Shown here one piece after another: positions 21,160 through 34,162 of a stretch of 64,000 nt of DNA; the stretch's first letter is position 1, and each line of letters begins with the position of its first letter. The notes beneath the pieces are model-generated. The model saw only the letters and a list, made by a program, of their open reading frames with translations. It was not told where the DNA came from and searched no databases. The stretch spans positions 13,679,117 through 13,743,116 of the forward strand of contig CM026421.1 in assembly GCA_014871385.1 (NCBI GenBank), given 5' to 3'. Position numbers and translations under genes: made by a program. This DNA comes from Ceratodon purpureus (lineage: Eukaryota > Streptophyta > Bryopsida > Pseudoditrichales > Ditrichaceae).

Positions 21160-24100
21160 ATGCACACATTTGCAGTTCCGGTGGTATCCTCGTCGTGTGG
21201 AATTGAGGGTCTTGCTTCCACTTCTTCTCGCTCTGGTGTTGCTCGCTTGAAGGGTTGGCCAGGGGAGAATGCGCTTGCGGATTCGTTGTCGCGTTTTTCG
21301 TTGCGGGGGTTTGAGCATGCGGTGGTGGGAGTGAGGATTAGGGTAGCTGGGAAGGTGGTGGGGGGTTTAGAAGGGGAGGGGGAGGATCAGGGGTGGTTTC
21401 GGGAGCGGGCGGGAGGGAGAGGGAGAGGGAGAGGGCGGGGGGGATTTAGAGGCGGTGGGAGTAATGGCGGTCGAGGTGGAGGGCGAGGGCGAGGACGGGG
21501 AGCTTCTTCACGAGGTAATGGAGTTGGCTGGCATGAGTTGATTGAATTGCTATTGAATTGAATTGCTGTTGAAGCTGCGGGGTTTTTTTTGATTTGGGTT
21601 TTTCTTAATGGTTCGGGTTTGTGTTTGAAGGATAGAGGATACAAGAGGGGATTCGAAGTTTGGAGAGCAAGGCGAAAGAAGGTGGCGTCATCCGCGTGAG
21701 GGGCAGTGGCCTCCTCCGAATCCTCGGAGGGTTTATCCTTCGAATTTGAGATATGCTCCGAATCCTGTATATCCGAAGAAGAATCCTTTCTATCCTGTGA
21801 ATTCTAGAAACGGTGTTGATCAGATCGCGACTAGGGTTCAGGATCAGGATGGTGTTAGGAACGGGGATTCATTGCCTTCAAGTAGTAGAGAGGAGCCGGA
21901 AAAAGAAACGTACTTGCGGCAGTTGCTTAATGCTAGGTCGATAAACCCTAAGCCTTCTAAGTCCCTCATACTAGAAGCTGAGGATTTGAAGGAGGATGAG
22001 GCGAGTATTTCTAGTCAGCCCTACGCAAGCAAGAGGTCTCCCAGTTCAGAAGCGGTAGCAGTTACCACAAACATGAGTGCTGACGAGAAAGCTCTAAGGC
22101 AGGCTCTGAAGCAAAGGCGAGAACAGACCAGGGAAGTGTTGAGAGAACATTTCAAAGAAGCGCAACTGAGCAGGACTTTTTCGCAGCTCGTGGTGGAGAA
22201 TATGCCAGCTTTCGTGGATCATATCCTCATTCAAGCCGTGGCGCTTAAATCACAGGAGCGATATGTAACCTCAACGTTTGTGGCTCGAGCTCGAGCCTGC
22301 CTTGCACAGACCAAAGTTGCTGCGCTGGTCAAGTAAGTATATGTCTGAAATGAGCAGACTTCTTTCATGGTTTTTAATCGAGGAAGAGACCATGGACTCA
22401 CTTTCTGAAGTGCTCACTGTGTGCAGATGGATGAAGCACAATCACATTACATACCCACGAATTGGCAAGTTAGTGGACTTGAAGGGTACAGATTTAGACA
22501 GATTGCGTGAACGGATTCATTTTCTGAAGAAGAATTATGTGAGAGGTCGCGACCTTGGTGTAGTCCTCACAAGACATCCAGTTATTCTTGAGAGACCACT
22601 GGAAGAGCTTTGCAATTTAATACAACTGCTTGAGGATGCTGGAGTGCGAAGAGATTGGGTTGGGTTTGTCATATGCCGGTCTCCAGGAGTTCTTGCCCTT
22701 AGTATTGACGAACTTCTTGACAAGATTTCGTTCTTCCAAGAGTTGGGTGTGAAACCAGAGTACCTCGGCCCCATGGCATTTAATTTCCCTGCCAGCATTG
22801 GGCGATTCCCTCTGTCTGAGATGCAAGCTAAGGTACGAGTTGATTTGGGTGCTTCAGTGGCTCGATTTGTCAGCCTTTTCCTGGACCTTAATGCTTTGAT
22901 GGTTTACTACCACGATCTGAGGACCGATCTAATGATAATTTTTCACTCGCCTCTGAAGCATTCGGGAATTCTGTCTGTGCTAAAGACCATCTTGTACACC
23001 TGAAGATGATGGGAAACTTGATTGATCAATAATTGAAAACAGTCCTTAGTGTTGACTAGAGAAACCAATTTTGTCTTTTATCTTTTATGTTAGTATTGCT
23101 TGAACAGGAAGTTTTTTTGGGAACCTCATCTTAATTATGACTGGCTCGTAGGTTGAATTTTTGAGACGGCTGGGGTTGGTGGACGCCAGCATTGGAAAAG
23201 CAATTGCTCAGAGACCTCAGTTACTTGCTTGTGATATTGAGAATGGATGGCAGCGGCTGGTTAAGTATTTTAAATTCTTAGGAATTCAAGATGCAGGCAT
23301 TCAGCGCATATTTCATGTGCACCCATCTGTATTTTGCATGAACCTGGAGAAGAACATTGCACCTAAGGTAAAGCTAGATTACACGCAATGCTTTCTAATA
23401 CTTGATGTTTCTAAGCTCGTGCCAGTCCCAAAATTATGTATCTCACCCGTCTCAATTGTTTTATAGACAGGGCTAGCCCTTACGTTTATATTATTGACTT
23501 CTTTAGTACCATCCTCTATTCTCCCTTTTTTCAAGACCTATTACTTTGAAAATTCATAAGAAGGTTTTAAGAAGGGTCCTTGATGTACGGTGATCGTGGT
23601 TGAATGGTTTGGTTGGGACAGGTTCGATTTTTTCGTGCAATTGGAATTCGTGAAGACGCCATAGGACAGGTTATCGTTGATTTTCCAGCGTTAATGAGCT
23701 ACAGTATGGACAGGAAGATTCGCCCAGTGGTAAGTACTGTTTGTACTTCTGTGATGACTTTATCTAAACCAAATAATGTTTACAGTAGAATTTTAGCTAC
23801 TCCAGGTTTTCAGTATTCATACTGCAGTTGGTACGAAATCTTGTAAAAAATCCCTATAAGGTTCAACAAGGTATGGGATAGGAGTGAAAAATCGTCTAGA
23901 GGGTGCACCCAAATTTATAACTGTGACTTGGGTCAAATGATTACATTTTAAAACGATATTGGAAGGGAAGAGGTAACAAGTAGATCAAATTGATTATAAT
24001 GTGACCACTGATCCTAAACGAATCTGCCTTACAGGTCAGATTTATTTTGGAAGAGGCAGGAGTGAAGGAAGAGCATATTGGAAAAGTTATTGCTTTACGA

Positions 24101-25423
24101 CCACAGTTGATAGGGACGGGTTTGACTTTAAGACTTAAGCCTCTGGTGCAGTACTTACGGAACCAACAGCTGAGGCGTGAGGAAATAGGGCGTATGGTTG
24201 CAGACTTTCCAATGCTGCTAAGATACAACCTTGTAGTTATCGAATCCAAGTTAAAGTTTTTCAAGCGGCATATGAAGCGTCCAGTCGAAGATCTTATCTC
24301 CTTTCCCCGGTAAGTGATTGTGTGTTATCCGTTTGGCATGAACCTATTTTGAGGTTAGATTCCCGGCCGTCGAAGAGGCCTGCCAGCCTCGTCCTATAAT
24401 AATGATACAGATAATAGAAAAAGTGAAAATCACTCAGATAACTGGCAATAGGAGCACTTCATGGGCCTTGAACTTAATTACATTGTACTATGATAGAAAT
24501 TTGGAATACTGGAACAGTTTCTGAGATTTGGGTGGAACCAAAATCACAGAAGCATACCAAATGCGATAAATGTTGTTTTATGTGCTCAAACTATTTCTGT
24601 GTTTAAAGATACACGTAGTTTCTGAGGACATCCATTGGGAACTCAGTAGGTAATGTTCTTGCACCCAGAAATAATAATTAGGTAGAGTCAAGGAGAGGGT
24701 GGAGGAACTATTATATTGGTGATGACTACACCTCACTTGGGGTGATCTCTGCGTAGTAGCTACTAATTGGTGCTACAGTACTTCTAAAATCTTTGGATGG
24801 TATGTATCGACAGATTTTTCAGCTATTCCTTGGAGGGAAGAATCAAACCACGCCAGAAGATTCTAAAATCTTACGACATAGTGCTACATCTTCGCTCCAT
24901 GCTGGCCTGCAATGACGAAATATTCGACGAGCGAGTCAAAGCAGCACTTGAGAGGCGTAGTCGTGGACAATCATTAGATGATGTAATGGAAGTAGAAACT
25001 GATGATGACGAGTTGGTAAAAGAACCGGCCCTCACCACGGATTGGGCCCCTGTAGACACAAACATATGGGGTGCCCTTAGAGGTGACAGTTCTGAAGATG
25101 CAGACATTGACGACTTTGACGCTTCCACTGCGTGGGTGGATGAGGAGGATAGACTGGCTAGTCAGGAAGACGATGCTGCTTATGAAGTAGGTGATGACGA
25201 AGAACGGTCAGGTATATTGCGGATACACAATGATAGTCATCCTAACAGAGTATCTAGTAAGAAGCTTGCTTCTGAACCTGACGATGTCGAGGGGTCATCG
25301 GAAGGCGGTGTTGCTACAACTGAAACTGACATTGATGAGAGCGAAAATGAAAGCTCCAGGGACGAAGAGGATGACAGCACTGTAGGCGAAGATATCGACT
25401 TCCTTATGAAATATTGTGTGTGA
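21160..25423 (+). CDS. Organellar mTERF-family protein with RG-rich N-terminus and acidic tail
   Basis: Seven phase-consistent exons (21160-21514, 21636-22332, 22427-22832, 23152-23367, 23622-23729, 24035-24309, 24814-25423) give 888 residues. The start is the first ATG in frame. mTERF proteins bind organellar nucleic acid through stacked helical repeats and act in chloroplast or mitochondrial transcription or RNA processing. Several mTERF repeats are visible, each with a leucine/proline pattern: LGVVLTRHPVIL, IGKAIAQRPQLLA, IQRIFHVHPSVF, IGQVIVDFPALMSYS, IGKVIALRPQLIG and IGRMVADFPMLLRYN. The N-terminal part has an RG/GGR-rich block (about residues 90-118), and the last 100 residues are highly acidic and serine-rich. 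The C-terminal FFSYSLEGRIKPR block is typical of plant mTERFs. The subfamily is uncertain. Confidence 0.88.
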
Positions 25424-26195
25424 CTCTCCATTTCTTGAGTTGGTTTACACGCACACATGTATTTTACGTAATTTGGAGTAAAACAAATTATTGGGACATT
25501 GAGTTCGAGACAAACTATTTTCTAATCTTTTTTTTTTAAATTACAAACCGAGCATTTGACTTCTGTACATCTTTGTGAACATTTTTGAAAACAAACATTG
25601 CCATAATCTGACTCACACACTCATGTTAATTAAAAAGAATACAACCTGAAACACAAAATCGTAGTATAACAATTACTGAATGCTCAAGAGAGTTTACCAT
25701 TAAACCTGAACACAACCATGCTCTAAAACTAATCAAACACAACGTTGTCGTCATACAACGTTTCTTCCTCCACACGGAATAAAATACACCACACATAACG
25801 TTATGATACACACATGATTACCCTCTATCATCTATACCGTTTTCCACAATGATTTGAGAAAAGTGGAGCCCGCACATTCCAACAACTAGGACCACCCCCA
25901 ACCTACTCAACCACATACTTAAGTATTCAGAAAATTAAATGAAGGTGAGCAATACCATATATACCGAAGCAATACCAAACAGGCAATACCCACAGCGACC
26001 AAACTCAGTCAATACCACAGGCACCTGGAGCTTGGTATGTCTACATGGTGGACATGGAGCAAGCAAGCGTTGGAAGGAGTCACCATCTCCACAGTTCAAC
26101 AGTGCTCACCAACCTTTCTCCTGTCCAAAGCCCAACCTTCATTCAATCAGGAAAAATGGACACCCATTTCTTCTGTAATACGGTAATATCACTCG
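25424..26195. other. Intergenic DNA between mTERF and the AGP-like gene
   Basis: No coding feature; presumed mTERF 3' region and promoter of the next gene. Confidence 0.4.
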
Positions 26196-26203
26196 TATTT
26201 ATA
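26196..26203 (+). promoter_or_regulatory. Candidate TATA box of the AGP-like gene
   Basis: TATTTATA lies 160 bp before the start codon at 26363, followed by a CA-rich leader. The spacing is plausible for a plant promoter; this is a sequence-only call. Confidence 0.4.
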
Positions 26204-26362
26204 GCAAACTCTCCATTCCCAACCTCAACATCAACACACCTTCATCGTCCACATCACACCAGAACCTGTAGCTCTTCGTTTTTCTCCACATCAGAGGTGC
26301 TAGTTCATAGACCAGAGAATTCCATTTTTTTCACATCATTGATAGCGTCCGGTTTCTTCAAG

Positions 26363-26653
26363 ATGGCGAAGCAATCTCAGCGAATGATACTAGCGGTGTT
26401 GGCTGCGCTTCTCCTTGTTTGCATGTCCATGACAGCCCAAGTGAACGCCGCACGGCCTGCTCCGGCGCCCATTGTCATCGATGAGCCGTCCCCGGCTCCA
26501 TTTTTGGCTCCAGAAGGTGCTCCAGAAGGTGCTCTAGTGGGGGCCTTCATGGTTCGTCGCGGCACAGGGTATTCTTCCGTCGGATTGGGGCCTAGTTCCT
26601 CCGAATCTCCAGCTTATGCTCCGGTTGCTCCTGGGCCCATGTCTGGGCTGTGA
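26363..26653 (+). CDS. Small secreted arabinogalactan-like, proline-rich peptide
   Basis: This is an intronless 96-residue product. Residues 1-29 form a classic signal peptide (hydrophobic run AVLAALLLVCMSMTA, cleavage likely after VNA). The mature part has dipeptides typical of arabinogalactan glycomodules (RPAPAP, EPSPAPFLAP, ESPAYAPVAPGP), where proline would be hydroxylated and O-glycosylated. There is no convincing C-terminal GPI hydrophobic tail, so it is more likely a soluble wall peptide. The in-frame sequence upstream of 26363 is probably leader, because a TATA-like box lies within it. No closer family is recognised. Confidence 0.75.
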   Translation: MAKQSQRMILAVLAALLLVCMSMTAQVNAARPAPAPIVIDEPSPAPFLAPEGAPEGALVGAFMVRRGTGYSSVGLGPSSSESPAYAPVAPGPMSGL

Positions 26654-27521
26654 TTTTTATCACAGCTTATAAACTGCTGGCATGAGGCTGATCAGGTGAT
26701 GAATCCAGGTCACTGTGCATTGGTTGGTGACTTCAAGTTGGATCCATCAATTTACGCCTTTGGGGAGTTTCGTGTGCGCATTTTTTGATTGAAATTTATA
26801 TAATTCTTACGTGATATTGGAGTCATTCTCGCTTGATGTTTAAGCAGGCATCTTGAAGCATGTTTAGGCTCTTGTGATTAGATGAACTTCGCATTGTTCC
26901 TAATAAAACAGAACATCAGTGTTGCAGGTGTTCAATGTTTAGAGCACTCCTATTTATTAGATTGAATAAAAGGAGATGATTTTTCATGGTTCTGTAAAAT
27001 CATGAATGTCACCGTTGAGGTGATTAGGAGGGAGCTCACATTTCAGTTTCTTCAGAAGAAGCATGGAATAAAACTACCAACTGGCTTCTAGAAATGCTGT
27101 ACCAACGGTATAGCACGTAATAAAGATTTTTTTAAAGTTTATTGTTCAAAGCATTCTTATGATTTCTGTCCTTTAATGGGAGTACCGCATGTGACTTTGA
27201 TGATTCCACTTCGATAAATGTTCCGACTTTAAAAGTGGCTGTAAACGAAAGCAATAGGATTGGATTTTCCTATGATGTTCTTCGAACTTTGAGTTTTGTA
27301 ACCTCTTCAAGATGGTACAAGGTTGTATATCTGCAATGTAGACCCACAAGCTCTAATATGTTCTCTGATTGTAATTTGGAAACCGATGTATTTTCAACAA
27401 TGATTGTACAAAAAGTGGAAGATAACACGCACCCAATTGGGAGCAAAATAATAGCTATCAGCTCATCATTTTAATGTATTCACTAATTACAAAGACCTAA
27501 ATGATATAATACAGACTAAAA
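26654..27521. other. Convergent intergenic region
   Basis: The 3' ends of the AGP-like gene (+) and the acyltransferase gene (-) face each other. AATAAA-type signals occur (for example near 26900 and 26963). No gene is seen. Confidence 0.4.
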
Positions 27522-30500
27522 TCAGGGTTTACGTTCAGGTAGCAGCCTTCCGATTTTTCCCAATAAACGCGTTGGCAATGATCTCTCCTGCAACAAAAAC
27601 ATTGTCTATATGAGCACTGAAAATACTCAAATCATGAAGAGAAATCTACTAACTTTTTGATGTACCATTAATCTACATCACAAAATGGTACTAGAGCTTC
27701 TTACAGAATCTTGATCTCTGGTTTGTTTCAATGAAGTAATAGCATCTTCCACCCTCCCTTTCACCAACACTGAAAAAATCAAGCCAGGCATGCCACAAAG
27801 TGCATAAATTAGCTTCGAGTTGTACTCATTCCGAAAAACAGAAAGGAATTGAGCGTGCCCATCTGAAACAGAGAGAGAGTAATTTTGAAATGGTGGAAAC
27901 TAGTGATGGAACTTACTGTACAGGTCCATACACTGTCCATAATGCAACATGGGTGCACAACAGCAACACAAACCAACCTCATGATTAGTAAACATAAAGA
28001 AGTTTAAATGGGGACTTCAAAACTGTAAACAGAAAGGATTCAGACAAAAAGGAAATAATTGATTCAAACAGTTTGGCAATCCCTGAGAAAAGTTCTTACT
28101 TGCTCTTTATCCCTTAAATTGCATTTATACTCCTGCGTGTCCACAGGTTCTGAAAAATGGATGTAAATACGCTCCACACTTGGAATGGGTATAATACTGC
28201 ACAAGCAAATTTTGGTTAATGAATAGAATAAAAAATATTTTTTTTTAATTTGTTTCTGGAAGGACGAAAACTTTCCATTTGTGTTAATGATCAGTGAGAA
28301 AGGATAGGTGATGGAAATTGAGCAACTGAAATTCTTCAAAGGAAGAAATCAAATATCCTGAGTAAACAAAATTAGGCAGTGTGTATGAAAGTGAGTAAAA
28401 TAAAGGAATGTACCTGGGTAATCCTAATCCAGGCAACGCTGTGAGGGGATAAATATTTTCCAAGCCAATATCAAACCTCTCGTATACCGATTTTATAAGA
28501 GGTCCAAGAGGAGAGTTGAGGAAGTCATCTCCATCATATAAAATTTTATACCTGTAACCATGCGGAACTTTTCAAATCATTTGGTGCATTGAATACAATA
28601 AAAGCTAGCTATCAATAACACATACCCTCTATAGAATTGTTTGAAAACCTGATCTATCAAAATAGTGCCAAGAATCGCCTTAGAAGAAGTTATAGCTACT
28701 TTATAAACTGAAAACTACTGCAGAAGTTGCAAATAAGAGTTTAAGAAAAGTTAGAAAGATTGACGTACGCATCATCTGCTCCCAAGATCCCAAAAGGAAC
28801 AATTATAGCGTTCAAACGACTAGCCATGCGTACGAAATCAACTGTCTCTTTCCACATCAACTTATACTCCTCCCCCTACACACACGGTAAAATCCCAATA
28901 TTTAAATCCTTTGAGACATATTATAAATTCCAAAAATTGTATTCTATAAAACTTGAAATGCGTGCTTTGAAAAGAGAATCCAGAGAATTAACTACCCATT
29001 ATACATAAAATTTTACAAAAAAGCACAGAATAAGACGTACTTTACGCTTGCAAACTTCTCGTGCTCCACCTGGAAATAATAGAACGTCTTCTCCATCCTA
29101 GAAATCAATTGAAAGCAACAGATTTTGTTTACAAACCGTGTTGTGAAACAAAAAAAGAAAAAAAAGAAAAAAAAAAGGATGGTGAATTGAACTTGATTTC
29201 ATATAAGTAACTTTGGGCAGGATTCTCCTCTGTCAAGTCTAGACAAACAAAACATAGCTCACTAAAATGGAACAATCTAAGCACACTCTACGCTGGGACA
29301 ACTCATCCTAAAAGACGCAACAAAAGAAGACATTAACAGTGGTGGTGATATGACAAGATAAGAGTAGTTGTAGGTTCAGCAATAACCTTGAGCAACTTAT
29401 ATGCCGCCATCTTTGTTGCTTTCACATTTCCGTACCTGTGCAAAACAAAATGTATTCATTTCAACACTTCAGGGCATGATTCATAATCATCGTATAAATG
29501 AACTTTTACTTGTAAAAAACTGCAATATCGTCAGGCTACTTACAACCAGCAAATTGACTCAATCGATAATTGGGTTATTAACCATTGTAAATATATGCTA
29601 AGCAACGGAATATACGCAAAAAACAGTACATACTTGCAAAACAAAAATTAGATACTGAAGAAGTAATGTACCTCTCAAAAACAGGCCCCACACCAGTTGC
29701 CCAATGACCTGGATGAGCTAATCCACGAAGCCGGAATCCCCTTGTGTAAAGCTACAACACAATGGTAGAGGAGAATGCATGTTAGAGAAAATAATTTTTT
29801 TTCTAAGAGAGGAAAAATAAGTACTACCTAGGGCAGTGACAAAGAAATGATAGGAATAAAGATACTCACCTCACGAACGAGAATGGGAGAGTCGTAGATG
29901 CCGAACATTGTATGGTTTCCTACGAAAAGAACTGGTCTCTTTGGCTGCAAAACACCAGATCTCATTAACATCTCAAATGCTATGCAACCTAGGGCAGATG
30001 CAGAATATATTGTCACGTGATATTTTTCCTTGTGATATTTTAGGACCCAAATTTCATATCCAAAGCCTTAGTTTCTGTACAGAAACAGACATCAATAGAA
30101 ATTCAAATAACAACTATTTAAGCCTAGAGTGATTGATATGTTCTGCTAAAATATATGATAAGTGAAGAATAAGGATGGCAAATTACAGACCTTCATTTCT
30201 GGATTTGGTAGAGACTCCGCTCCAGTAACATAAGGTGAAGTAAGTATCTGCATCCACCAGGAAGTAAATCTTGTGTGAAGGAATACTAATTTCGCTTTCT
30301 ACTTGACAAGGAGACTACGACATACAAGAAATGCAGAGTACTTTACATTTTCTTACAATCATACACTAAACTGTATGTCTTGTCTAAAGGGAACCACGGA
30401 TCGAATGTTGATACAATAGAAAACCAAAGCTTACTACGTATAGCGTCTACTTGGAGGAGTAGTTTCCAAACGGCAAATGAGGTCCATCGAAGAGCTATAT

Positions 30501-32987
30501 GGAAATTAAAAGATTTCTACCATGAAAAGCTTACCCTCCATGGCTCTATGATTAGCCCCATTTCATCGTATCGTTCGTCGGAGACAGCATGTTTCCTCGA
30601 CTGCAAAGAGTTGCCTTCCTTGCGCTCTGCTGCAGAATGGGAAGCTCCATTGGAATCCGATGCAGTCGGAGAATCAGAGGAGCTCATTTCCGTATGAGGT
30701 GGAGAGAATCCATACTTATCCAATAAAAATGCCAAATCGATAGAATCCTCAAAAAGAAGTGTGTGCCCGCTGCAAATGACATTGATACAAAGTTGTTAGT
30801 ACCATTTCCTGGCGGCAGCTGCAGCCTAAGAAAGAGGAATCAGACTGCTTGTAAACAAACAAGGAATCAAGTGAACTGGGTGAGCAGTTTACCTCTCAGC
30901 CATAACAACTCGCTTGGAATTAGGAAGGAGTTTCTGGAGGCGAAGACACTCAGTTGTTGACCACAAAACCCGGTCCTTTGCTGATGCGAACTGCAACGTC
31001 CACCCAGAGCAACACCATGCCATCAAAGATTTGTATCCAAATTTTTTCCCTAATTTTCAAGCTGAGCCAATGCAATTTCTTTAAAAAGTTGATAAGAATA
31101 CAGAGGCAGAATGGACGAGCTTCAAATGGATCTTACCAGGAGAGTGGGCACTCTGATTTCCTGAACCTCTCTATCAGAAAGTCCAGTGCTATCATTCAAC
31201 ATTGAAAACCGCCATGCTGCACACTGAGCAGGGACATAATCGATGGGAGACAACATATCTTCGTTGCCTGCCCTCGAAACACGGCCCTTCCGTACCATCA
31301 GCGGCAACATAATGTCCTGCAGTCCATCGAAACGAGAAGATTGAAAATTAAAACATTTTGGACGATCCAAAATATCAGAAAACAAATCTTCTCCTCATAA
31401 GACCAATTTTTTCAGGCAGCGGACCGCCTACTTGCTCTCAATTTTCTAAAAAACCAGAACCCAAACTACAGAAAGTAAAGTAAACACTGGTAATCCCTTA
31501 CTACATCAAAACAAACAACAAGCTAGGTGTACCACAATAACTTCCCAAAAACGAAGCGATCACATCAAAAAAAATAACAAAAAGACGGGAATATGCAACC
31601 AAACCTGCGCAACTTGGTAAAGAGGTTCAGGAAAAGCTGCCAACAAGCCTGTCCGTGCGGCAAAACTAGCAATTGCGTTGCTTTCAGCAAAATTCGTAGC
31701 AGGATTTATCTGCCCAAGCCCAAACCCATGTGAGGTTTGAGAATAAAAGGAACATTTTCAAATGTTCTAGAAAACTTTCAGAAGAGTAGCAAGTGTAAAA
31801 CTATGTAAGGAAGTCGGACATCCATACCAGTACTAGCCGAGAAACAATATGTTGGGCAGCTTGCGCTAAACGGATTGCCAGACAGCCACCGAAGGACTCC
31901 CCCAGTACAGTCAACTGCCGAGGCTTGCCTGAAGTGGTTTCTACCTCTTTCTCCATCAAAGGAAGTATCGTTTGTACAAGTTGCTGCCATGATGATCTAT
32001 CATCACTTGGAATGAATACACATCGAATATCATATCTGCAACATCAAAGCAGCATTGTAGTCGATATTCGAATCAGCCCATTCATCCTCTACAATTGTTT
32101 TTCCACTACCCATTCATGAAAACGATAATCGGTTTGAAAGCATAATGCAAGACCACCAAGTTCCGATCCCAACCTTGTGATGTAAATTCAAAGGGCCTTA
32201 CCCAGCAGCGACAAGACTAGGCAACTGTCGTCGTATTCCTTGGCCGGTGCAGTCCATTCCCGGCACATACACCAACAGAGGTGCTGATTGTGAGGGAATT
32301 TTGTAAGGAGGTTGGGATGACTTCAAAGGGTTTAATAGGGTAACTTGGACTAAACTAGAAGGAACGTCCGGCAGAGGACAAGAGGGATCCGATGTCACAG
32401 TTTCGGTTAACGTTGTCATCTCCTTTTCAGTCTCTCTCTCAACTTCTTTCTCCAGAATCTCCACCTGCACCCGGCTCTACAAACCCTCTTACATGCTGTT
32501 TGCGATGCTTTGCAATGCTACTGAGTCCAGACTAATCATGCTTGCAACTGGCGAATGAAACATATGAATTTGGAAGTCCTGTTAATGTATATAAAGGAAA
32601 ATAGACTTGCTCTCGTTTGTAACAAAGGACGAGATGCCATTTGCCGAATCAAGCATCCACATTTGTAAATTTATGTGTAGTTTAATGTTTGAGAACTGGT
32701 CTGCAAGTGATTACCTGTTCCTGTAATGCTGAAGATGCGGAGGCGCTTGAATTACTACTTGCGCTATTCACATGATATCGCCGACTGTGCAGAGAGTTTT
32801 CGCCATAGCCGGCTACAGAATTAGCACTAAGGTCTTGGAATCCCAGCTGCGGAAACCTTACTTTGGTGGGATTTCTAAGAGCTGCTGCATCTTTAGGAGC
32901 AGCCGGAACTGTTTGATATTCCCGCACTGAACTGGAGTTAAAGTGAGCACGAAGGAGCTCGTGCGCAGGAGCTCCAAGCAACGCCAT
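27522..32987 (-). CDS. Plastid esterase/acyltransferase of the phytyl ester synthase family
   Basis: There are eighteen exons, from 5' to 3' on the minus strand: 32715-32987, 32202-32464, 31828-32035, 31605-31709, 31137-31316, 30893-30990, 30535-30769, 30191-30247, 29870-29944, 29672-29751, 29387-29435, 29041-29097, 28769-28875, 28414-28551, 28100-28196, 27917-27932, 27705-27769, 27522-27587. All phases agree and give 722 residues. Residues 1-90 are Ser/Ala-rich, like a transit peptide. An alpha/beta-hydrolase half follows with LGESFGG (Ser226), SAKD (Asp349) and GHTL (His378) as likely triad. The second half is DGAT/LPLAT-like, with FVGNHTMFGIYD and LLFPGGAREV. The family (PES1/PES2) makes phytyl fatty-acid esters and triacylglycerol in plastids from chlorophyll and galactolipid breakdown products. 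An acceptor (AG at 32997-32998) just before the ATG implies a 5'-UTR intron. Confidence 0.9.
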
Positions 32988-33990
32988 AGCTTATTCCTGC
33001 AACGAAATGGATCCCCAAAAAAAAGAAAAAAAAAGCTCACGGTTCAGGTCAAGTGAAAAAACCCGAACCTTCAGTCCTAAATCAACTCACAACGCACGAC
33101 GAAGGCCAGACTCTTCATGAAGAGGAAGTCGCTAGCACCAACCTTCAGAAAAAAAATGTAGTTTCAGCAACCAAACGTAATAAGCTCCAGATAAATCTAG
33201 TAGTTATCTCAACCAGCGACGACGCAGCTCTGCAATGCAATTCACAAAATTAATCACATCCAGAATATCCTCCAAAACGAAGTCCACCACTACAACCACC
33301 ACCACATGGCAATAACTAGAATCTCGCCCAACGTAGCAGAATCACAAACCCACCCAAAAACAAACACCTCCAACCACACTGCGCACTCAGGAACTAGAAA
33401 CGCTGTTACTCGACAAGGTCACCAACCTCTAGAAAAGCCCCCACTTCAAACACCCAATCCAAGCAAACAAACGCAATGCCTAGCGTGGCGTAAGTCCTCA
33501 ACGTCAGCTGAAGAAACCAGTTATACGAATCTGAACACCCCAGGTGCGCGGCACCGGAACTTTGTATCTGAGCGAGCTAGCTAGCGGTGCAATGAGGTTG
33601 CAGTCGGGGTGGCGAAGTCCTGTGCCATAGAGAGAGCTCCTGGTTGCATATTCACAGGTGTAGAGGTCGCAGGTGGGCAAGGAAAAAGGCGCTCCAGCTA
33701 GCGCGGGTCCGGCGATGTCTGGTGGCGTCGTGGCCTTGGGAGTGGGCGAGGCATCCCATGGCCAGGAGAGAGGATGATTGCGGAGATGATTGATCTCCTC
33801 CACTTGGCTCCTGCCCCAAATGCCATATTGCGTTGCGCCCTTCCTTTTGCAACGCGCTCTTCGCCTGGTATTGCCTTTGCGGTTGCGGAGCTTTGCCTTG
33901 CGTCGTCGTCGCCGTCATCGCGGCGTCACGGCGTCACGGCGACGCCGGCGACGTCGTCGCCGTGCTTGTGAGACGGAATCCAATTCTGTG
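32988..33990 (-). promoter_or_regulatory. 5' leader/promoter region of the acyltransferase gene
   Basis: A splice acceptor at 32997-32998 (minus strand) shows the leader continues upstream across an intron. The GC-rich block 33550-33965, including a CGTCGTCG/GGCGTCACGG low-complexity run at 33898-33962, may hold the non-coding first exon. No family is recognised in its open frames. Confidence 0.35.
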
Positions 33991-34162
33991 AAGTTATTGG
34001 CTAGTTTGGGCGTCAGTCTGGTTACTTGGATTTGGCTCTCAATGACCATGTAAGTTAGTTTCTGCCAGGGATTTTTTTGGATTTGTTTCCAGTGAAAATC
34101 TTTTGGATTCGAGGTGGAAGTTTGGGGGCGATTCACTCACAGCCCGAAGGCCAAACTTTGTA

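Noticed and set aside
26045..26362. N-terminal extension of the AGP-like peptide
   Set aside because: It contains a TATA-like box, is not secretory, and a strong signal peptide starts at 26363.
33504..33918. Overlapping minus-strand frames upstream of the acyltransferase
   Set aside because: GC-rich low-complexity leader/promoter; no motifs and mutually overlapping frames.
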